The notes under the pieces are model-generated. The model ran no database searches and had not been told where the DNA came from. It was given only the letters and a program-made list of their open reading frames with translations. A stretch of DNA of 64,000 nt. Origin: Virgibacillus siamensis (lineage in GTDB: Bacteria; Bacillota; Bacilli; Bacillales; Amphibacillaceae). Shown in pieces: positions 1 through 8,376 of this stretch (its first letter is position 1; each line of letters begins with the position of its first letter). Both the position numbers and the translations under genes were made by a program. Location of the stretch: positions 2,108,001 through 2,172,000 of the forward strand of contig NZ_FUIH01000007.1 in assembly GCF_900162695.1 (NCBI RefSeq), in the 5' to 3' direction.

Positions 1-440
1 GGCGTGATATTGGCTCATCCTACCTGTTGAGTGATATCAATGCAGCTTATTTATCCGTACAGCTGCAGCATGCCGGACAAATCTTGACAGAGCGGATGAA
101 CTGCTGGGACCGTTATTTCGAGGGTCTGAGTGATGTCGATGAAATCGGTATTCCATTTGTTCCGGCCAGTTGTAAACACAATGCGCACATGTTTTACATA
201 AAAACAGACGAGGCGCAAAAGTTAATTGCCTATCTGGAAGAACGTGACATATTAGCAGTAACACATTTTGTACCGCTGCATACTTCACATGCCGGAAGAA
301 AATTTGGAAAAATGGCAGGTATGGACCAGCACACATCTGCAGAAAGTGAACGGCTTGTCCGTTTGCCATTATATTACGGGATGGAGGAAGAGGCTGTCGA
401 TTATGTGGTCAACCATGTTAAAAACTATTTCAGCGCATAA
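1..440 (+). CDS. Sugar-nucleotide aminotransferase, C-terminal part (WecE/RffA-like)
   Basis: The reading frame is open from the window edge (first full codon at base 3) and ends at 440, giving about 145 C-terminal residues. The text around SSYLLSDINAAYLSVQL and the ending with HFVPLHTSHAGRKFG match the C-terminal domain of DegT/DnrJ/EryC1 PLP-dependent aminotransferases, closest in memory to dTDP-4-amino-4,6-dideoxygalactose transaminase. These enzymes aminate a keto-sugar nucleotide for surface polysaccharide. The PLP-binding lysine would lie upstream and is not visible. The next gene starts inside its last 26 bases, suggesting translational coupling. The family is secure; the exact sugar substrate is inferred. 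Confidence 0.82.
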   Translation, partial: RDIGSSYLLSDINAAYLSVQLQHAGQILTERMNCWDRYFEGLSDVDEIGIPFVPASCKHNAHMFYIKTDEAQKLIAYLEERDILAVTHFVPLHTSHAGRKFGKMAGMDQHTSAESERLVRLPLYYGMEEEAVDYVVNHVKNYFSA

Positions 441-2082
441 ACAAATACTAGTGGCATGTTTGGTTATTATCGCATATTTGATGCCCTATTATATACTTGG
501 CGAAGATACACATATCCGGGTTCACGATAACCTGGATTCTAATATTGTCTGGTATAAGCTTCTTGTGGAAAGCGGACAATTTTTTTCCATGGGAACACTG
601 CCAAACATCATTAATGGTCTGCCAAGAAGTACGCTGGCTTCCCCGTTTGATGTGATGGTATGGCTGAATGTGCTTTTGGAACCAATGACGGCATATACTG
701 TCGGGCAAACGGTGATGCGATTTGTCGCGTTTACCGGTATGTACCTACTGTTACGGCGGAAAGTTAATTCAATATGGATTACAAGCGGAGCAGCACTCGG
801 GTTTGCCCTGCTCCCTTTTTGGCCATCAGGATTACTGTCAATTGCCGGACTGCCGCTTGCACTGCATCTCTTTTTGAACTTTCGCAAGCATGGCTGGAAA
901 ACACCTGTTTATCATTGGATTATTTTATTGCTGTTTCCATTCTTTTCAAGCTTTATTCTGACATTCGTATTTTTCCTTGGATTGATGGGTGTTATCTGGA
1001 TTATAGATTGGATCCGCTCGAAGAAAAGTAATTGGGCATTTTTCACTGCCATTTCCTTCATGACCCTGCTGTATCTGGTCAAAAACTACATATTGATTTA
1101 CAGCATGTTTTTCAGTGAAGGTTTTACTTCACATAGAGAGGCACTTAATCTGGGACACAACAATTTAGCTGAAACATTCGAATTGTTTATGCACAATTTT
1201 ATTCACGGGCATACGCATGATATGGCGGTTCATACAAAAATCATCCTGCCTGTTATTGGTGTGGCATTGGTCGTGGCCGCCTGGCGCAAGATTAAACCAA
1301 AGCTGCTTATTGGACTGATTTTATTCAATGCACTGCTTTCCCTTTGGTATGCATTCTGGTACTGGGAAGGTTGGCGCATGATAAAAGACAATTTTATGAT
1401 TGCCAATACCTTTAATTTCAGCCGCATCCATTTTCTTGATCCGATGATCTGGTATATTTGTTTTGCTCTGGCATTGTGGATTCTATGGCGATATCTGTCA
1501 TTTGGAAAAGTGCTTGTATCGATATTACTGGTGGCACAACTGCTGATTTTGATTGGGCTCAATGAAGAGATAAAATACAGTTCTATCGGCACCCCGACTT
1601 TTGCTGAGTTTTATTCGGAAAATTTATTTGCAGACATTCAAGAATATATCGGGAAAGATCCATCAGAATACCGCGTAGTGAGCATTGCCACGCATCCAAC
1701 AATTGCACAATACAACGGTTTCTATACATTGGATACATACAACAACAGTTTTCCACTTTCCTATAAGCACAAGTTCCGAAAAATCATCGCACCGGAACTG
1801 GAAAAAAACGCGACACTGGAAAACTATTTTGATACATGGGGCGGCAGACTTTACATGTACGTTGCGGAACTCGGCAAACATTATTTGTTTACAAAGGACA
1901 GTAATAAAGTACTTGATCATCTGAACATCAACACAGCAGCACTGCGTAATCTTGGCGGCGACTACGTACTGTCTGCCCTTCCGATTAAGAACCACCGGGA
2001 GAACGATTTAATATTTGAACGAAGCTTCACGACAAATGCATCACCATGGAAAATATACCTGTATAAAGTGGAACCTGACTAA
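415..2082 (+). CDS. Polytopic membrane protein, DUF6044 / YkoS-like
   Basis: The protein has 555 residues if read from the ATG at 415, which overlaps the end of the aminotransferase gene; upstream in-frame codons exist but fall inside that gene. About ten or more hydrophobic segments fill residues 10-400 and a soluble domain of about 150 residues ends the protein. The motif GEDTHIRVHDNLDSN near the N-terminus and the overall length resemble B. subtilis YkoS (DUF6044), found in cell-surface glycan loci with glycosyltransferases. The overlap with a sugar aminotransferase fits envelope polysaccharide work. A GT-C-like role is possible, but no biochemical function can be read from the sequence. 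Confidence 0.68.
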   Translation: MLKTISAHKQILVACLVIIAYLMPYYILGEDTHIRVHDNLDSNIVWYKLLVESGQFFSMGTLPNIINGLPRSTLASPFDVMVWLNVLLEPMTAYTVGQTVMRFVAFTGMYLLLRRKVNSIWITSGAALGFALLPFWPSGLLSIAGLPLALHLFLNFRKHGWKTPVYHWIILLLFPFFSSFILTFVFFLGLMGVIWIIDWIRSKKSNWAFFTAISFMTLLYLVKNYILIYSMFFSEGFTSHREALNLGHNNLAETFELFMHNFIHGHTHDMAVHTKIILPVIGVALVVAAWRKIKPKLLIGLILFNALLSLWYAFWYWEGWRMIKDNFMIANTFNFSRIHFLDPMIWYICFALALWILWRYLSFGKVLVSILLVAQLLILIGLNEEIKYSSIGTPTFAEFYSENLFADIQEYIGKDPSEYRVVSIATHPTIAQYNGFYTLDTYNNSFPLSYKHKFRKIIAPELEKNATLENYFDTWGGRLYMYVAELGKHYLFTKDSNKVLDHLNINTAALRNLGGDYVLSALPIKNHRENDLIFERSFTTNASPWKIYLYKVEPD

Positions 2083-2100
2083 TTAGAGGTTCCACTTTAT
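2063..2100 (+). terminator. Perfect 14-bp hairpin at the end of the DUF6044 gene
   Basis: The arms ATAAAGTGGAACCT and AGGTTCCACTTTAT are exact reverse complements around a 10-nt loop that contains the stop codon. No long T tract follows, so it may be a weak terminator or an mRNA-stabilising hairpin. Confidence 0.6.
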
Positions 2101-2151
2101 ATTGGTATAGCAGCAAATTGTCCGACTATAACCGGAATAAAGAATAATTAG

Positions 2152-2310
2152 TTACCCCAGTCTTCAATTAAAAGTCCGTAAACAATTTCATCCTCATATT
2201 TTCCTTCTTCCATGAATCCAAGACGTTTTGAAATGAATATTAACACCATGTTCTCACTCAGTGCCCAATAATGGCAAATCAATTTTAAATAGTTTAAACT
2301 TGCGGTGGAA
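2152..2310 (-). pseudogene. C-terminal remnant of a GNAT acetyltransferase
   Basis: On the minus strand a stop-free stretch of about 50 codons ends at 2152 and contains SKRLGFMEEGKYEDEIVYG followed by LLIEDWGN. This is the usual C-terminal end of a GNAT N-acetyltransferase (KLGF-EEG then a hydrophobic strand ending in W). There is no start codon with a ribosome site and no acetyl-CoA-binding N-terminal part; the upstream side runs into the oxidoreductase gene. It is best read as a decayed fragment. Confidence 0.55.
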
Positions 2311-2339
2311 TAGAAATGAGTGAAAGCAAGGTGATCATA

Positions 2340-3431
2340 ATGGAAGAACTATTTACACAAGGCAACATAGGAAAGCAAACTTTAAAAAACCGATATATTG
2401 TGGCTCCGATGACACGCGTCAGCTCAGAAGAAGATGGTACACCGAATGAACGCGTGCACAAATACTATGAACGTTTTGCGAAAGGAGGATTCGCGGCGGT
2501 CATCACTGAAGGGGTATATCCCGACACAGAGCATAGCCAAGCCTATAAATACCAAGGCGGGCTGGCCACTGAAAAACATGCAAGAGCTTGGGCACCAATT
2601 GTGAGAAGTGTAAAATCGCATGGGGCGTTAATGATTGCACAGCTGATGCACGGAGGGGCCCAAACACAGGGGAACCGCCATACAGATGTTACGGTTGCAC
2701 CTTCCGCTTTTTCTCCGTCAGTAGATAAAGTGGAAGTATACTACGGCAGCGGCCCCTTTCCAACAGCTAAAGAATTAACTTTAGAGGGCATTGAAAAAGT
2801 GAAACAGGGCTTCATTCGTTCGGCGGAACTTGCGAAAGAGGCAGGATTTAGCGGCGTTGAATTACACGGAGCAAATGGTTATTTACTGGATGAATTTTTA
2901 TCTGAAATCAGCAATCATCGAACAGATCAATATGGCGGCAGTGTTAAAAACCGCGTTCGTCTTCTCAAAGAAGTAATAGAGGAAGTAGGAAAAGCAATTG
3001 GAACTGACATAATTCTGGGCATCAGGATTTCCCAACTGAAAGCAACGAACGGCAGCTACAAATGGCCGGGCGGCGAAAAGGATGCGGAAATCATCTTCTC
3101 TGAGCTCGGGAAAACGAATGTCGATTATATACACATCTCGGATGATGACGCGGCTACACCAGGGTTCGGCGAAGACACAATGACGATGTCAGAAGCTGCT
3201 AAGAAGTTCACGGACAAGCCTGTTATCGCATGCGGAAAATTAAGTGATCCATCAAAGGCTGCAAATGTTTTGAGACAAAATCAAGCTGACTTTATCGGAA
3301 TTGCCCGCCAAGCACTCGCACAACCCAATACACCTAACCGCGTCCGGAACGGCGATTCGCTTAATAAGTTTGACGGCAAGGCGATTATGACTCCACAAGC
3401 GTACGTAAAGGATTTTGAATTGGAAATGTAG
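2340..3431 (+). CDS. NADH:flavin oxidoreductase (Old Yellow Enzyme family)
   Basis: This is an FMN-dependent ene-reductase of the OYE family with 363 residues. Evidence is the N-terminal barrel strand KNRYIVAPMTR, the substrate-anion motif HGANGYLLDEF (about residue 175), and the signature RTDQYGGSVKNR. Family members reduce activated alkenes, quinones or nitro compounds in the cytoplasm. The start at 2340 is preferred over 2316 because AAGGTGATC sits just before it; 2316 would add eight non-conserved residues. It stands alone between a GNAT remnant and a dispersed repeat, so its physiological substrate is unknown. Confidence 0.85.
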   Translation: MEELFTQGNIGKQTLKNRYIVAPMTRVSSEEDGTPNERVHKYYERFAKGGFAAVITEGVYPDTEHSQAYKYQGGLATEKHARAWAPIVRSVKSHGALMIAQLMHGGAQTQGNRHTDVTVAPSAFSPSVDKVEVYYGSGPFPTAKELTLEGIEKVKQGFIRSAELAKEAGFSGVELHGANGYLLDEFLSEISNHRTDQYGGSVKNRVRLLKEVIEEVGKAIGTDIILGIRISQLKATNGSYKWPGGEKDAEIIFSELGKTNVDYIHISDDDAATPGFGEDTMTMSEAAKKFTDKPVIACGKLSDPSKAANVLRQNQADFIGIARQALAQPNTPNRVRNGDSLNKFDGKAIMTPQAYVKDFELEM

Positions 3432-3442
3432 GGAAATAAGAA

Positions 3443-3577
3443 GAGGCTGGGACAAAAGTGATTTATCCAAAAGAAAACTCGAACAAATTTACTGAAAATG
3501 GAGCGTATAGCTGCACCGGAAAATCCCTCATTGTTCGTCTTTTGAATTACATGTTTTTGATATGTCCCAGCCCCTCC
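3443..3577. repeat. Dispersed repeat with GCTGGGACA/TGTCCCAGC ends, short form
   Basis: The element begins GAGGCTGGGACAAAAGTG and ends ATATGTCCCAGCCCCTC, so its termini are inverted repeats. The interior shares long stretches with the copy at 18370-18612 (for example GGAGCGTATAGC and TCGTCTTTTGAATTACA) but lacks about 100 bp present in that copy. It lies directly after the OYE stop codon and could fold into a terminator. Confidence 0.75.
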
Positions 3578-3648
3578 TTTTCATAGCTGAATTTTTCGTG
3601 TTTGCTGCCTTCCGTTTGATTTTTACCGGGGTCAACGAATCATAATCA

Positions 3649-4134
3649 TTAAATTGTTCTTTTAAGTTTCACTTCAAATTCCGGTTTTGTTACGTAATCC
3701 ATATAAAAAATATTACCTTCGAATTCCAAATAAGCTTGGAATCTTGTTCTGAGCGCGGGAGAAGTTACCATATCCAGCACTTCATTCTTTTTCACCCATT
3801 TACTATTCGATGTTTCATCTGAAGAAGATAGTTCTCCACCTATGGGCTTGCATACATAATCAAACATTACTTTTGCAGGTACTATTTTCACACCGCTATG
3901 TCCTTTGTATGTTCCAGTATTCGAATAAATGCTAGTAAGATGGGAGATTTCAACATCAATGCCGCTTTCTTCCTTCACTTCTCTAATTAATCCATCCATC
4001 AGATTTTCACCAGCCTCCACTTGACCACCGGGAAAAACCCACTCACCACTTCGGCGTTCCTTAACGATCAATATTTCTTCGTGATCGTTCTCTACAAAAC
4101 CTAGTGCTGCAACAATATGTACAGGCATTTGCAT
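3649..4134 (-). CDS. Nudix hydrolase
   Basis: The protein has 161 residues and a complete Nudix box at residues 37-59 (G-x5-E-x7-REVKEESGI), including the REUXEE metal-binding glutamates. Such enzymes hydrolyse nucleoside diphosphates linked to another group, for example oxidised nucleotides or ADP-sugars. The ribosome site GGGGGTAG lies about 8 nt upstream of the ATG at 4134. It is monocistronic, facing the OYE gene and divergent from the transporter. The substrate cannot be assigned from sequence. Confidence 0.85.
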   Translation of the reverse strand: MQMPVHIVAALGFVENDHEEILIVKERRSGEWVFPGGQVEAGENLMDGLIREVKEESGIDVEISHLTSIYSNTGTYKGHSGVKIVPAKVMFDYVCKPIGGELSSSDETSNSKWVKKNEVLDMVTSPALRTRFQAYLEFEGNIFYMDYVTKPEFEVKLKRTI

Positions 4135-4397
4135 TTGATCTACCCCCTAAAAATAGTGACTGGAAATCAGTATAACAATACTTCATAACACCAAGTTGTT
4201 CTTCAATTGAAAAAAATTCAAAGAGCCCCCTTTACATCAAATAAACTTTTCATAAAAAAGGCAAAGAAGGTACATAATAAAACCAGAAATTTTCTTATCC
4301 ACATTTACGTGGTGTATCTCTAAAGTAACCCGGCAGCGCAAAATTTTCAAAGCGGGTTTAACTTATATATACCATGTTAAGGGAGTTGCTGTATAAA

Positions 4398-5849
4398 ATG
4401 AGATTTAACAAGAAAAAAATTAACGTTGTAGATATTAAACAAACGAAGAAAAGCGTGTATGCTACTGGCATAGGAAACGCTATGGAATGGTTTGATTTCG
4501 GTTTATATTCATATTTAGCCGTTATTATCAGTCAAACCTTTTTTAGTGCTGTTGAGAATGATCAGCTTAAATTAGTGTTCACATTTGCAACATTTGCGAT
4601 TGCTTTTTTAATGCGCCCGCTAGGCGGTGTTATATTTGGAAAAATCGGTGATAAATCGGGAAGAAAAGTTGTCTTGACTACCACGATTATTGTAATGGCT
4701 TTTTCCACATTTCTAATTGGTGTATTACCTACGTATGATCAAATAGGTATATGGGCGCCTATACTTCTATTAGTAGCCAGAATTATTCAGGGTTTTTCAA
4801 CTGGTGGCGAATACGCAGGGGCAATGGTCTATATTGCAGAATCTTCTCCGGACAATAAACGCAATATGCTGGGAAGCGGATTGGAGATTGGCACGCTCAC
4901 TGGTTTTATATTGGCTTCCTTGCTTGCCAGTTCACTCTTTATCTTTTTATCTGATCAACAGATGTCCTCATGGGGCTGGAGAATACCGTTTCTGCTCGGA
5001 TTACCTTTAGGGCTTATTGGGTTGTATCTCAGGAAAGGATTAGAGGAAACGCCGATTTTTGAAAATGAACTTTCCGATGATGAGAGCGAGGAGGAAAGCT
5101 TCCTGTCCATTTTAAAAAATCATAAAAAAGATGTCCTTGTATGTTTTGTAGCTGTCGCGTTCTTTAATATTACAAACTATATGCTTTTATCATACATGCC
5201 TTCATACTTGGACGAGATTATTGGCTTATCCAGTACAACAGGGACCATCATAATTACAATTATAATGGTTATTATGGTGCCGCTTGCTCTGATGTTTGGA
5301 AAGCTCAGTGATAATATCGGAAACAAGACCGTATTCCTAATTGGATTGGGCGGATTAACACTATTATCTGTACTCGCTTTTTATTTTTTGAATTTAAATT
5401 CTTTGATATTTGTTTCTTTAGGTATCCTGATTCTGGGTGTCCTGCTTTCAACTTATGAAGGCACAATGCCTGGAACACTGCCAACGATGTTCACAACCGA
5501 TATCCGTTATCGTACATTAGCCGTAACATTCAATGTCTCCGTTTCATTATTTGGCGGGACTACCCCATTGGTTGCAACTTGGCTTGTTTACCAAACTGGA
5601 AGTAATTTAGCACCCGGATTCTACCTGACAGTCATTAGTATCATCGGATTTTTAGTGACAGCATTCTTTTTCACTAACACATCAGGAAAATCCCTGAAAG
5701 GTTCTTATCCAACAGTTGCTACCAAATCCGAATTTAAAGAAGCCGTCGAAAATCCAAAAGATGCATTATGGTGGAAAGAAGGCGTGGAAACATCTGAAGA
5801 AATGATACCAGTTGAAGAAAAAAAGAACAATCAGGATTCAGATAAATAA
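4398..5849 (+). CDS. MHS-family major facilitator transporter (ProP-like)
   Basis: The protein has 483 residues and about 12 membrane segments. The N-terminal motif GNAMEWFDFGLYSY and the loop GKIGDKSGRK are diagnostic of the metabolite:H+ symporter family, which includes the osmoregulated proline/betaine porter ProP and dicarboxylate porters. The acidic, Lys-rich C-terminal tail is shorter than E. coli ProP and shows no clear coiled coil. AAGGGAG lies 12 nt before the ATG at 4398; the ATG at 4374 has no ribosome site. Osmolyte uptake would fit a halophile, but the substrate is inferred. Confidence 0.82.
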   Translation: MRFNKKKINVVDIKQTKKSVYATGIGNAMEWFDFGLYSYLAVIISQTFFSAVENDQLKLVFTFATFAIAFLMRPLGGVIFGKIGDKSGRKVVLTTTIIVMAFSTFLIGVLPTYDQIGIWAPILLLVARIIQGFSTGGEYAGAMVYIAESSPDNKRNMLGSGLEIGTLTGFILASLLASSLFIFLSDQQMSSWGWRIPFLLGLPLGLIGLYLRKGLEETPIFENELSDDESEEESFLSILKNHKKDVLVCFVAVAFFNITNYMLLSYMPSYLDEIIGLSSTTGTIIITIIMVIMVPLALMFGKLSDNIGNKTVFLIGLGGLTLLSVLAFYFLNLNSLIFVSLGILILGVLLSTYEGTMPGTLPTMFTTDIRYRTLAVTFNVSVSLFGGTTPLVATWLVYQTGSNLAPGFYLTVISIIGFLVTAFFFTNTSGKSLKGSYPTVATKSEFKEAVENPKDALWWKEGVETSEEMIPVEEKKNNQDSDK

Positions 5850-5880
5850 ATAACGATGTGCTGTCGGGCACCGTATAAAA

Positions 5881-5898
5881 AATAGACTGGCTTCGCAT
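5881..5898 (+). repeat. 18-nt match to the leader of the second toxin gene
   Basis: AATAGACTGGCTTCGCAT here is identical to 7440-7457, where it forms the start of the 5' leader of the toxin gene at 7516. No toxin frame follows here. It is probably the relic of another toxin-antitoxin copy. Confidence 0.6.
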
Positions 5899-6002
5899 AA
5901 GTTGTTTATATAATTTCGCTAAACTGTGAACTCGTTGTACGAGAGGTAACAAAAACATTGATTTTTTTTGTTTGCAAACCGTTTTTTCGTGTTATAATAA
6001 AC

Positions 6003-6150
6003 ATAGAAATAGGAATAAGACATAAATTAATAAAGACCGAAGATACGCTAATATCTTCGGTCAGCAATGAATCGCTCCCCTTCAAGAGGGGTCAGCGCAA
6101 GTAAGGAATAGACCTCACTAGCCTGGTAAACTAAGGGAGGTCTATTTTTC
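6003..6150 (+). ncRNA. Candidate antisense antitoxin RNA of a type I toxin-antitoxin locus
   Basis: A TATAAT box lies at about 5993-6000. Downstream come a perfect 11-bp hairpin (GACCGAAGATA/TATCTTCGGTC, about 6035-6062), a second hairpin (CTCCCC...GGGG), and a terminator AATAGACCTC (6107-6116)/GAGGTCTATT (6137-6146) followed by T5. The transcript would overlap the 3' end of the toxin gene on the opposite strand, including its stop codon. This is the layout of the txpA/RatA and bsrG/SR4 pairs of B. subtilis. Transcription itself is inferred. Confidence 0.6.
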
Positions 6151-6219
6151 ATGGTCTAAAATCGTCACAATCAGTGTTGCGAAAGCGATCATTAGAACCA
6201 TTGTCTCAAAAACAGACAT
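6142..6219 (-). CDS. Small holin-like type I toxin, 25 residues
   Basis: The frame reads MSVFETMVLMIAFATLIVT and ends ILDHEK: a single hydrophobic helix with a short charged tail. The start fits the MTxxExLxLMIxF pattern of the holin-like toxin family related to TxpA, BsrG and YonT. AAGGGGGTG lies 7 nt before the ATG, and the leader end GGTGTTGCCTATG is shared with the toxin at 7516. TATAAT is present upstream at about 6325 on the minus strand. The stop codon lies within the terminator hairpin of the opposing RNA. Such peptides insert in the membrane and are held off by an antisense RNA. Confidence 0.72.
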   Translation of the reverse strand: MSVFETMVLMIAFATLIVTILDHEK

Positions 6220-6557
6220 AGGCAACACCCCCTTCCGTTATAGCGTATCGTACGACACTACAACCGACAGGAATGCGCCGACCTCCCTTGAGGAAAACGC
6301 GATTATTGCATAGTTCTATTATATCACTAGCCCAAGAGGTTTAAAGAATTTTTTTAACTTTCCTTTAGCATTTATTCTAATAATAAAATCTTATTTCCTC
6401 TGTCCTGATCCTTGGCCATTATATGCAATATAGGGGTATTCTTTTTTAGAGAAAAGCACCCGATTAAAGAACAAAGGTTGTTTCACTAGCAGATATTCAA
6501 ATTGACATTACCTAGCCCTGTGACTTTCAATAACAGGGCTAGGTAATGTCAAACGTT

Positions 6558-7148
6558 CTATTCTTTGGCTTTTGCTCGATCCATGATTTCTTGAACTATT
6601 GAGTCTTTGGCATCAGCGTAATGTTGCACGTGTCGCCATTCACGCTTTGCCAGGTTGCGCTTGACGCGTGCATATTTGTCCCGATCAGAATTGTTGGTAC
6701 GTAGCCAGTCACGAAAACGCAACATACGATCTACCTGTGATGCCCCTTTGCTGAATACGTGCAAATTAATGTCTGTATCAGGCCCCTTGAACATACGGTG
6801 TTCAAACCACTCGGGTTCCCGAATACGTAGCGTGTAACCAGCTTTCTCCAAGCTAGGGACAAAGCTCGATTCATCGCCAGAGTCTGTTACAACCAAAAGA
6901 ATATCGATAATTGGTTTTGCACAAAGCTCTGGTACTGACGTTGATCCTACATGTTCCACTTGTAATGCCCTATCCCCGAGTTCTGAACGAATTCGCTTAG
7001 CTTCTCTATCGAATAATTTGGGCCAGCGTGAATCATATTCCAATAGAGTAATGGTGGCATTGTGGGGTTTACGCTCCCCAACCGTAACAGTTTGAAGTTC
7101 TTCATCACTTATAGATGTTGAATTTGAAACGTCATCCATTGGCGGCAA
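6558..7148 (-). CDS. GrpB family protein (UPF0157, nucleotidyltransferase-like fold)
   Basis: The protein has 196 residues. VEHVGSTSVPELCAKPIID and the aspartate pattern around DTDINLHVF are the hallmark of the GrpB/UPF0157 family, which has a nucleotidyltransferase-like core; some relatives are fused to acetyltransferases or to CoaE. The first about 25 residues (Ser/Thr-rich) precede the conserved domain. TTG at 7148 is taken as start because GGGGGTGAATTAA precedes it at good spacing; the ATG three codons later is less well placed. No partner gene suggests a role. Confidence 0.78.
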   Translation of the reverse strand: MPPMDDVSNSTSISDEELQTVTVGERKPHNATITLLEYDSRWPKLFDREAKRIRSELGDRALQVEHVGSTSVPELCAKPIIDILLVVTDSGDESSFVPSLEKAGYTLRIREPEWFEHRMFKGPDTDINLHVFSKGASQVDRMLRFRDWLRTNNSDRDKYARVKRNLAKREWRHVQHYADAKDSIVQEIMDRAKAKE

Positions 7149-7515
7149 TTAATTCACCCCCTTATCCCCGTCTTTTTGTTTAGCACATGAATATACCACA
7201 ATTTTGTTGGGACTACAACTGTCCATTATCTATACTCTTGTTCAATAAAATGATCCTTATATGCGATATTGGCATTATCCATTGTTAAGGAATGGCACCC
7301 CATTGCCGCATAGTCAAATCCAGTTTCTTAAGCTACCGTGCGCGTTTACTGAACAATGATTTTATACCATATAAGAAGAAGACAAAAAACTGCCTACCAA
7401 ATACAGTATAAATAACAACAATATGTTATAATAAAATACAATAGACTGGCTTCGCATGTAGGGGTGGCGCACCGATTGACCTTTTTGGACACTTCCGAGA
7501 AGGGAGGTGTTGCCT
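7149..7515. other. Intergenic region; leader of the second toxin gene at its right end
   Basis: There is no coding signal from 7149 to about 7420. From there, TATAAT (about 7427) is followed by the leader AATAGACTGGCTTCGCAT and a GGGTGGCGCACC segment leading to the toxin ribosome site at 7502-7509. The middle part (GTGCGCGTTTACTGAACA) is not recognised. Confidence 0.5.
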
Positions 7516-7596
7516 ATGGACATGACAAATGTATTAGCGCTTATGATATCCTTCGGGATGTTAGTTGCGTTTATAATGTCTGACCATAAAAAATAA
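7516..7596 (+). CDS. Small holin-like type I toxin, 26 residues
   Basis: The peptide MDMTNVLALMISFGMLVAF ends IMSDHKK: one hydrophobic helix with a basic tail, of the same holin-like toxin type as the gene at 6142. Its ribosome site and start (GGGAGGTGTTGCCTATG) are nearly the same as in that locus. The stop codon is followed by ACCCCTCGTGTGC, the left arm of a hairpin whose right arm appears to be beyond the insertion sequence (GAGGG near 9301). The usual antisense antitoxin would come from the far side, so the insertion seems to separate toxin and antitoxin. Confidence 0.68.
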   Translation: MDMTNVLALMISFGMLVAFIMSDHKK

Positions 7597-7681
7597 CCCC
7601 TCGTGTGCTTGATTGATATGCTCCCCTTAAAGTAGACAGATTAAAAAATAAAAATCTGTTTATTTTAAAGGGAGTATTTTC

Positions 7682-8365
7682 ATGTACAAAAGAAGGAGTC
7701 GTCCTTCAGAGGAAAAAATTAAGATTTTACATGCGTGTGAATCGGGGGAGTATTCGTTAAATGAAATATGTTCCTTTTATCACGTGCATCATCAAACGAT
7801 AAAAGCTTGGCAAGAAAAATACAATAAACATGGTATGAACGGGCTTCGGGAAGCTAGATCAAAGAAAAGATACCCAGAGGAATTAAAACGCTCAGCAATT
7901 AAAGACTATGAATCTGGCAAATATTCTTTAAGGGATATAGTAAGAAAATATGAGATTTCCGATCCAAGAGTTTTAAGGCAATGGATTAAAAAGTATAATG
8001 GTCATAGTGTAATGAACGTAAACAGGAAAGGGCGGACAAATACTATGGCCAAAGGAAGAGAGACAGAATGGCGCGAACGGATTAATATTGTATTGGATTG
8101 TCTTTCCAGAGGTAAGAATTATCAAAGCACGGCCGAACAGTATAAGGTATCTTATCAGCAGGTATATCAGTGGGTGCGGAAATACGAATCTAGGGGTGCG
8201 GATGGTCTAAAGGACGGTCGTGGAAGAAACAAAACAGAAGAAGAACTGACGCCTGAAGAAAAAACAAAATTTGAAATCAAAAGGATAGAGAAGGAAAATG
8301 AACGGCTGAGAGCGGAGAATGCTTTTCTAAAAAAGCTGAAGGAACTCGAAAGGAGGGATCACTAA
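7682..8365 (+). CDS. IS3-family transposase OrfA (three helix-turn-helix units)
   Basis: The protein has 227 residues and binds the element ends. Three homologous helix-turn-helix segments lie at about 8-50, 60-100 and 125-170, each with the pattern YSLxEIxxxYxVxxxxVxxWxxKY. A leucine-zipper-like coil (about 195-222, ENERLRAENAFLKKL) follows, used for multimerisation in IS3 OrfA proteins. The usual IS150 OrfA has two such units, so this one is longer. Near the C-terminus the codons CTA AAA AAG form a canonical A6G slippery site for -1 frameshifting into OrfB. The ribosome site AAAGGGAG precedes the ATG. Confidence 0.9.
   Translation: MYKRRSRPSEEKIKILHACESGEYSLNEICSFYHVHHQTIKAWQEKYNKHGMNGLREARSKKRYPEELKRSAIKDYESGKYSLRDIVRKYEISDPRVLRQWIKKYNGHSVMNVNRKGRTNTMAKGRETEWRERINIVLDCLSRGKNYQSTAEQYKVSYQQVYQWVRKYESRGADGLKDGRGRNKTEEELTPEEKTKFEIKRIEKENERLRAENAFLKKLKELERRDH
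8329..8335 (+). promoter_or_regulatory. Programmed -1 frameshift heptamer A6G
   Basis: In the OrfA frame the codons are CTA AAA AAG, giving A AAA AAG. A -1 slip continues in an open frame straight into OrfB without a stop, which would make the OrfAB fusion transposase typical of the IS3 family. AGGAGGG about 18 nt further on may stimulate slipping or start OrfB. Confidence 0.8.
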
Positions 8366-8376
8366 GCAGGGTTCGA

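Noticed and set aside
268..414. Upstream extension of the DUF6044 gene to a start at 268
   Set aside because: These 49 codons lie inside the aminotransferase gene in another frame and show no membrane-protein character; the ATG at 415 fits family length.
774..1031. 85-codon frame inside the DUF6044 gene
   Set aside because: Overlaps a membrane-protein gene in a different frame with no ribosome site or homology that I recognise.
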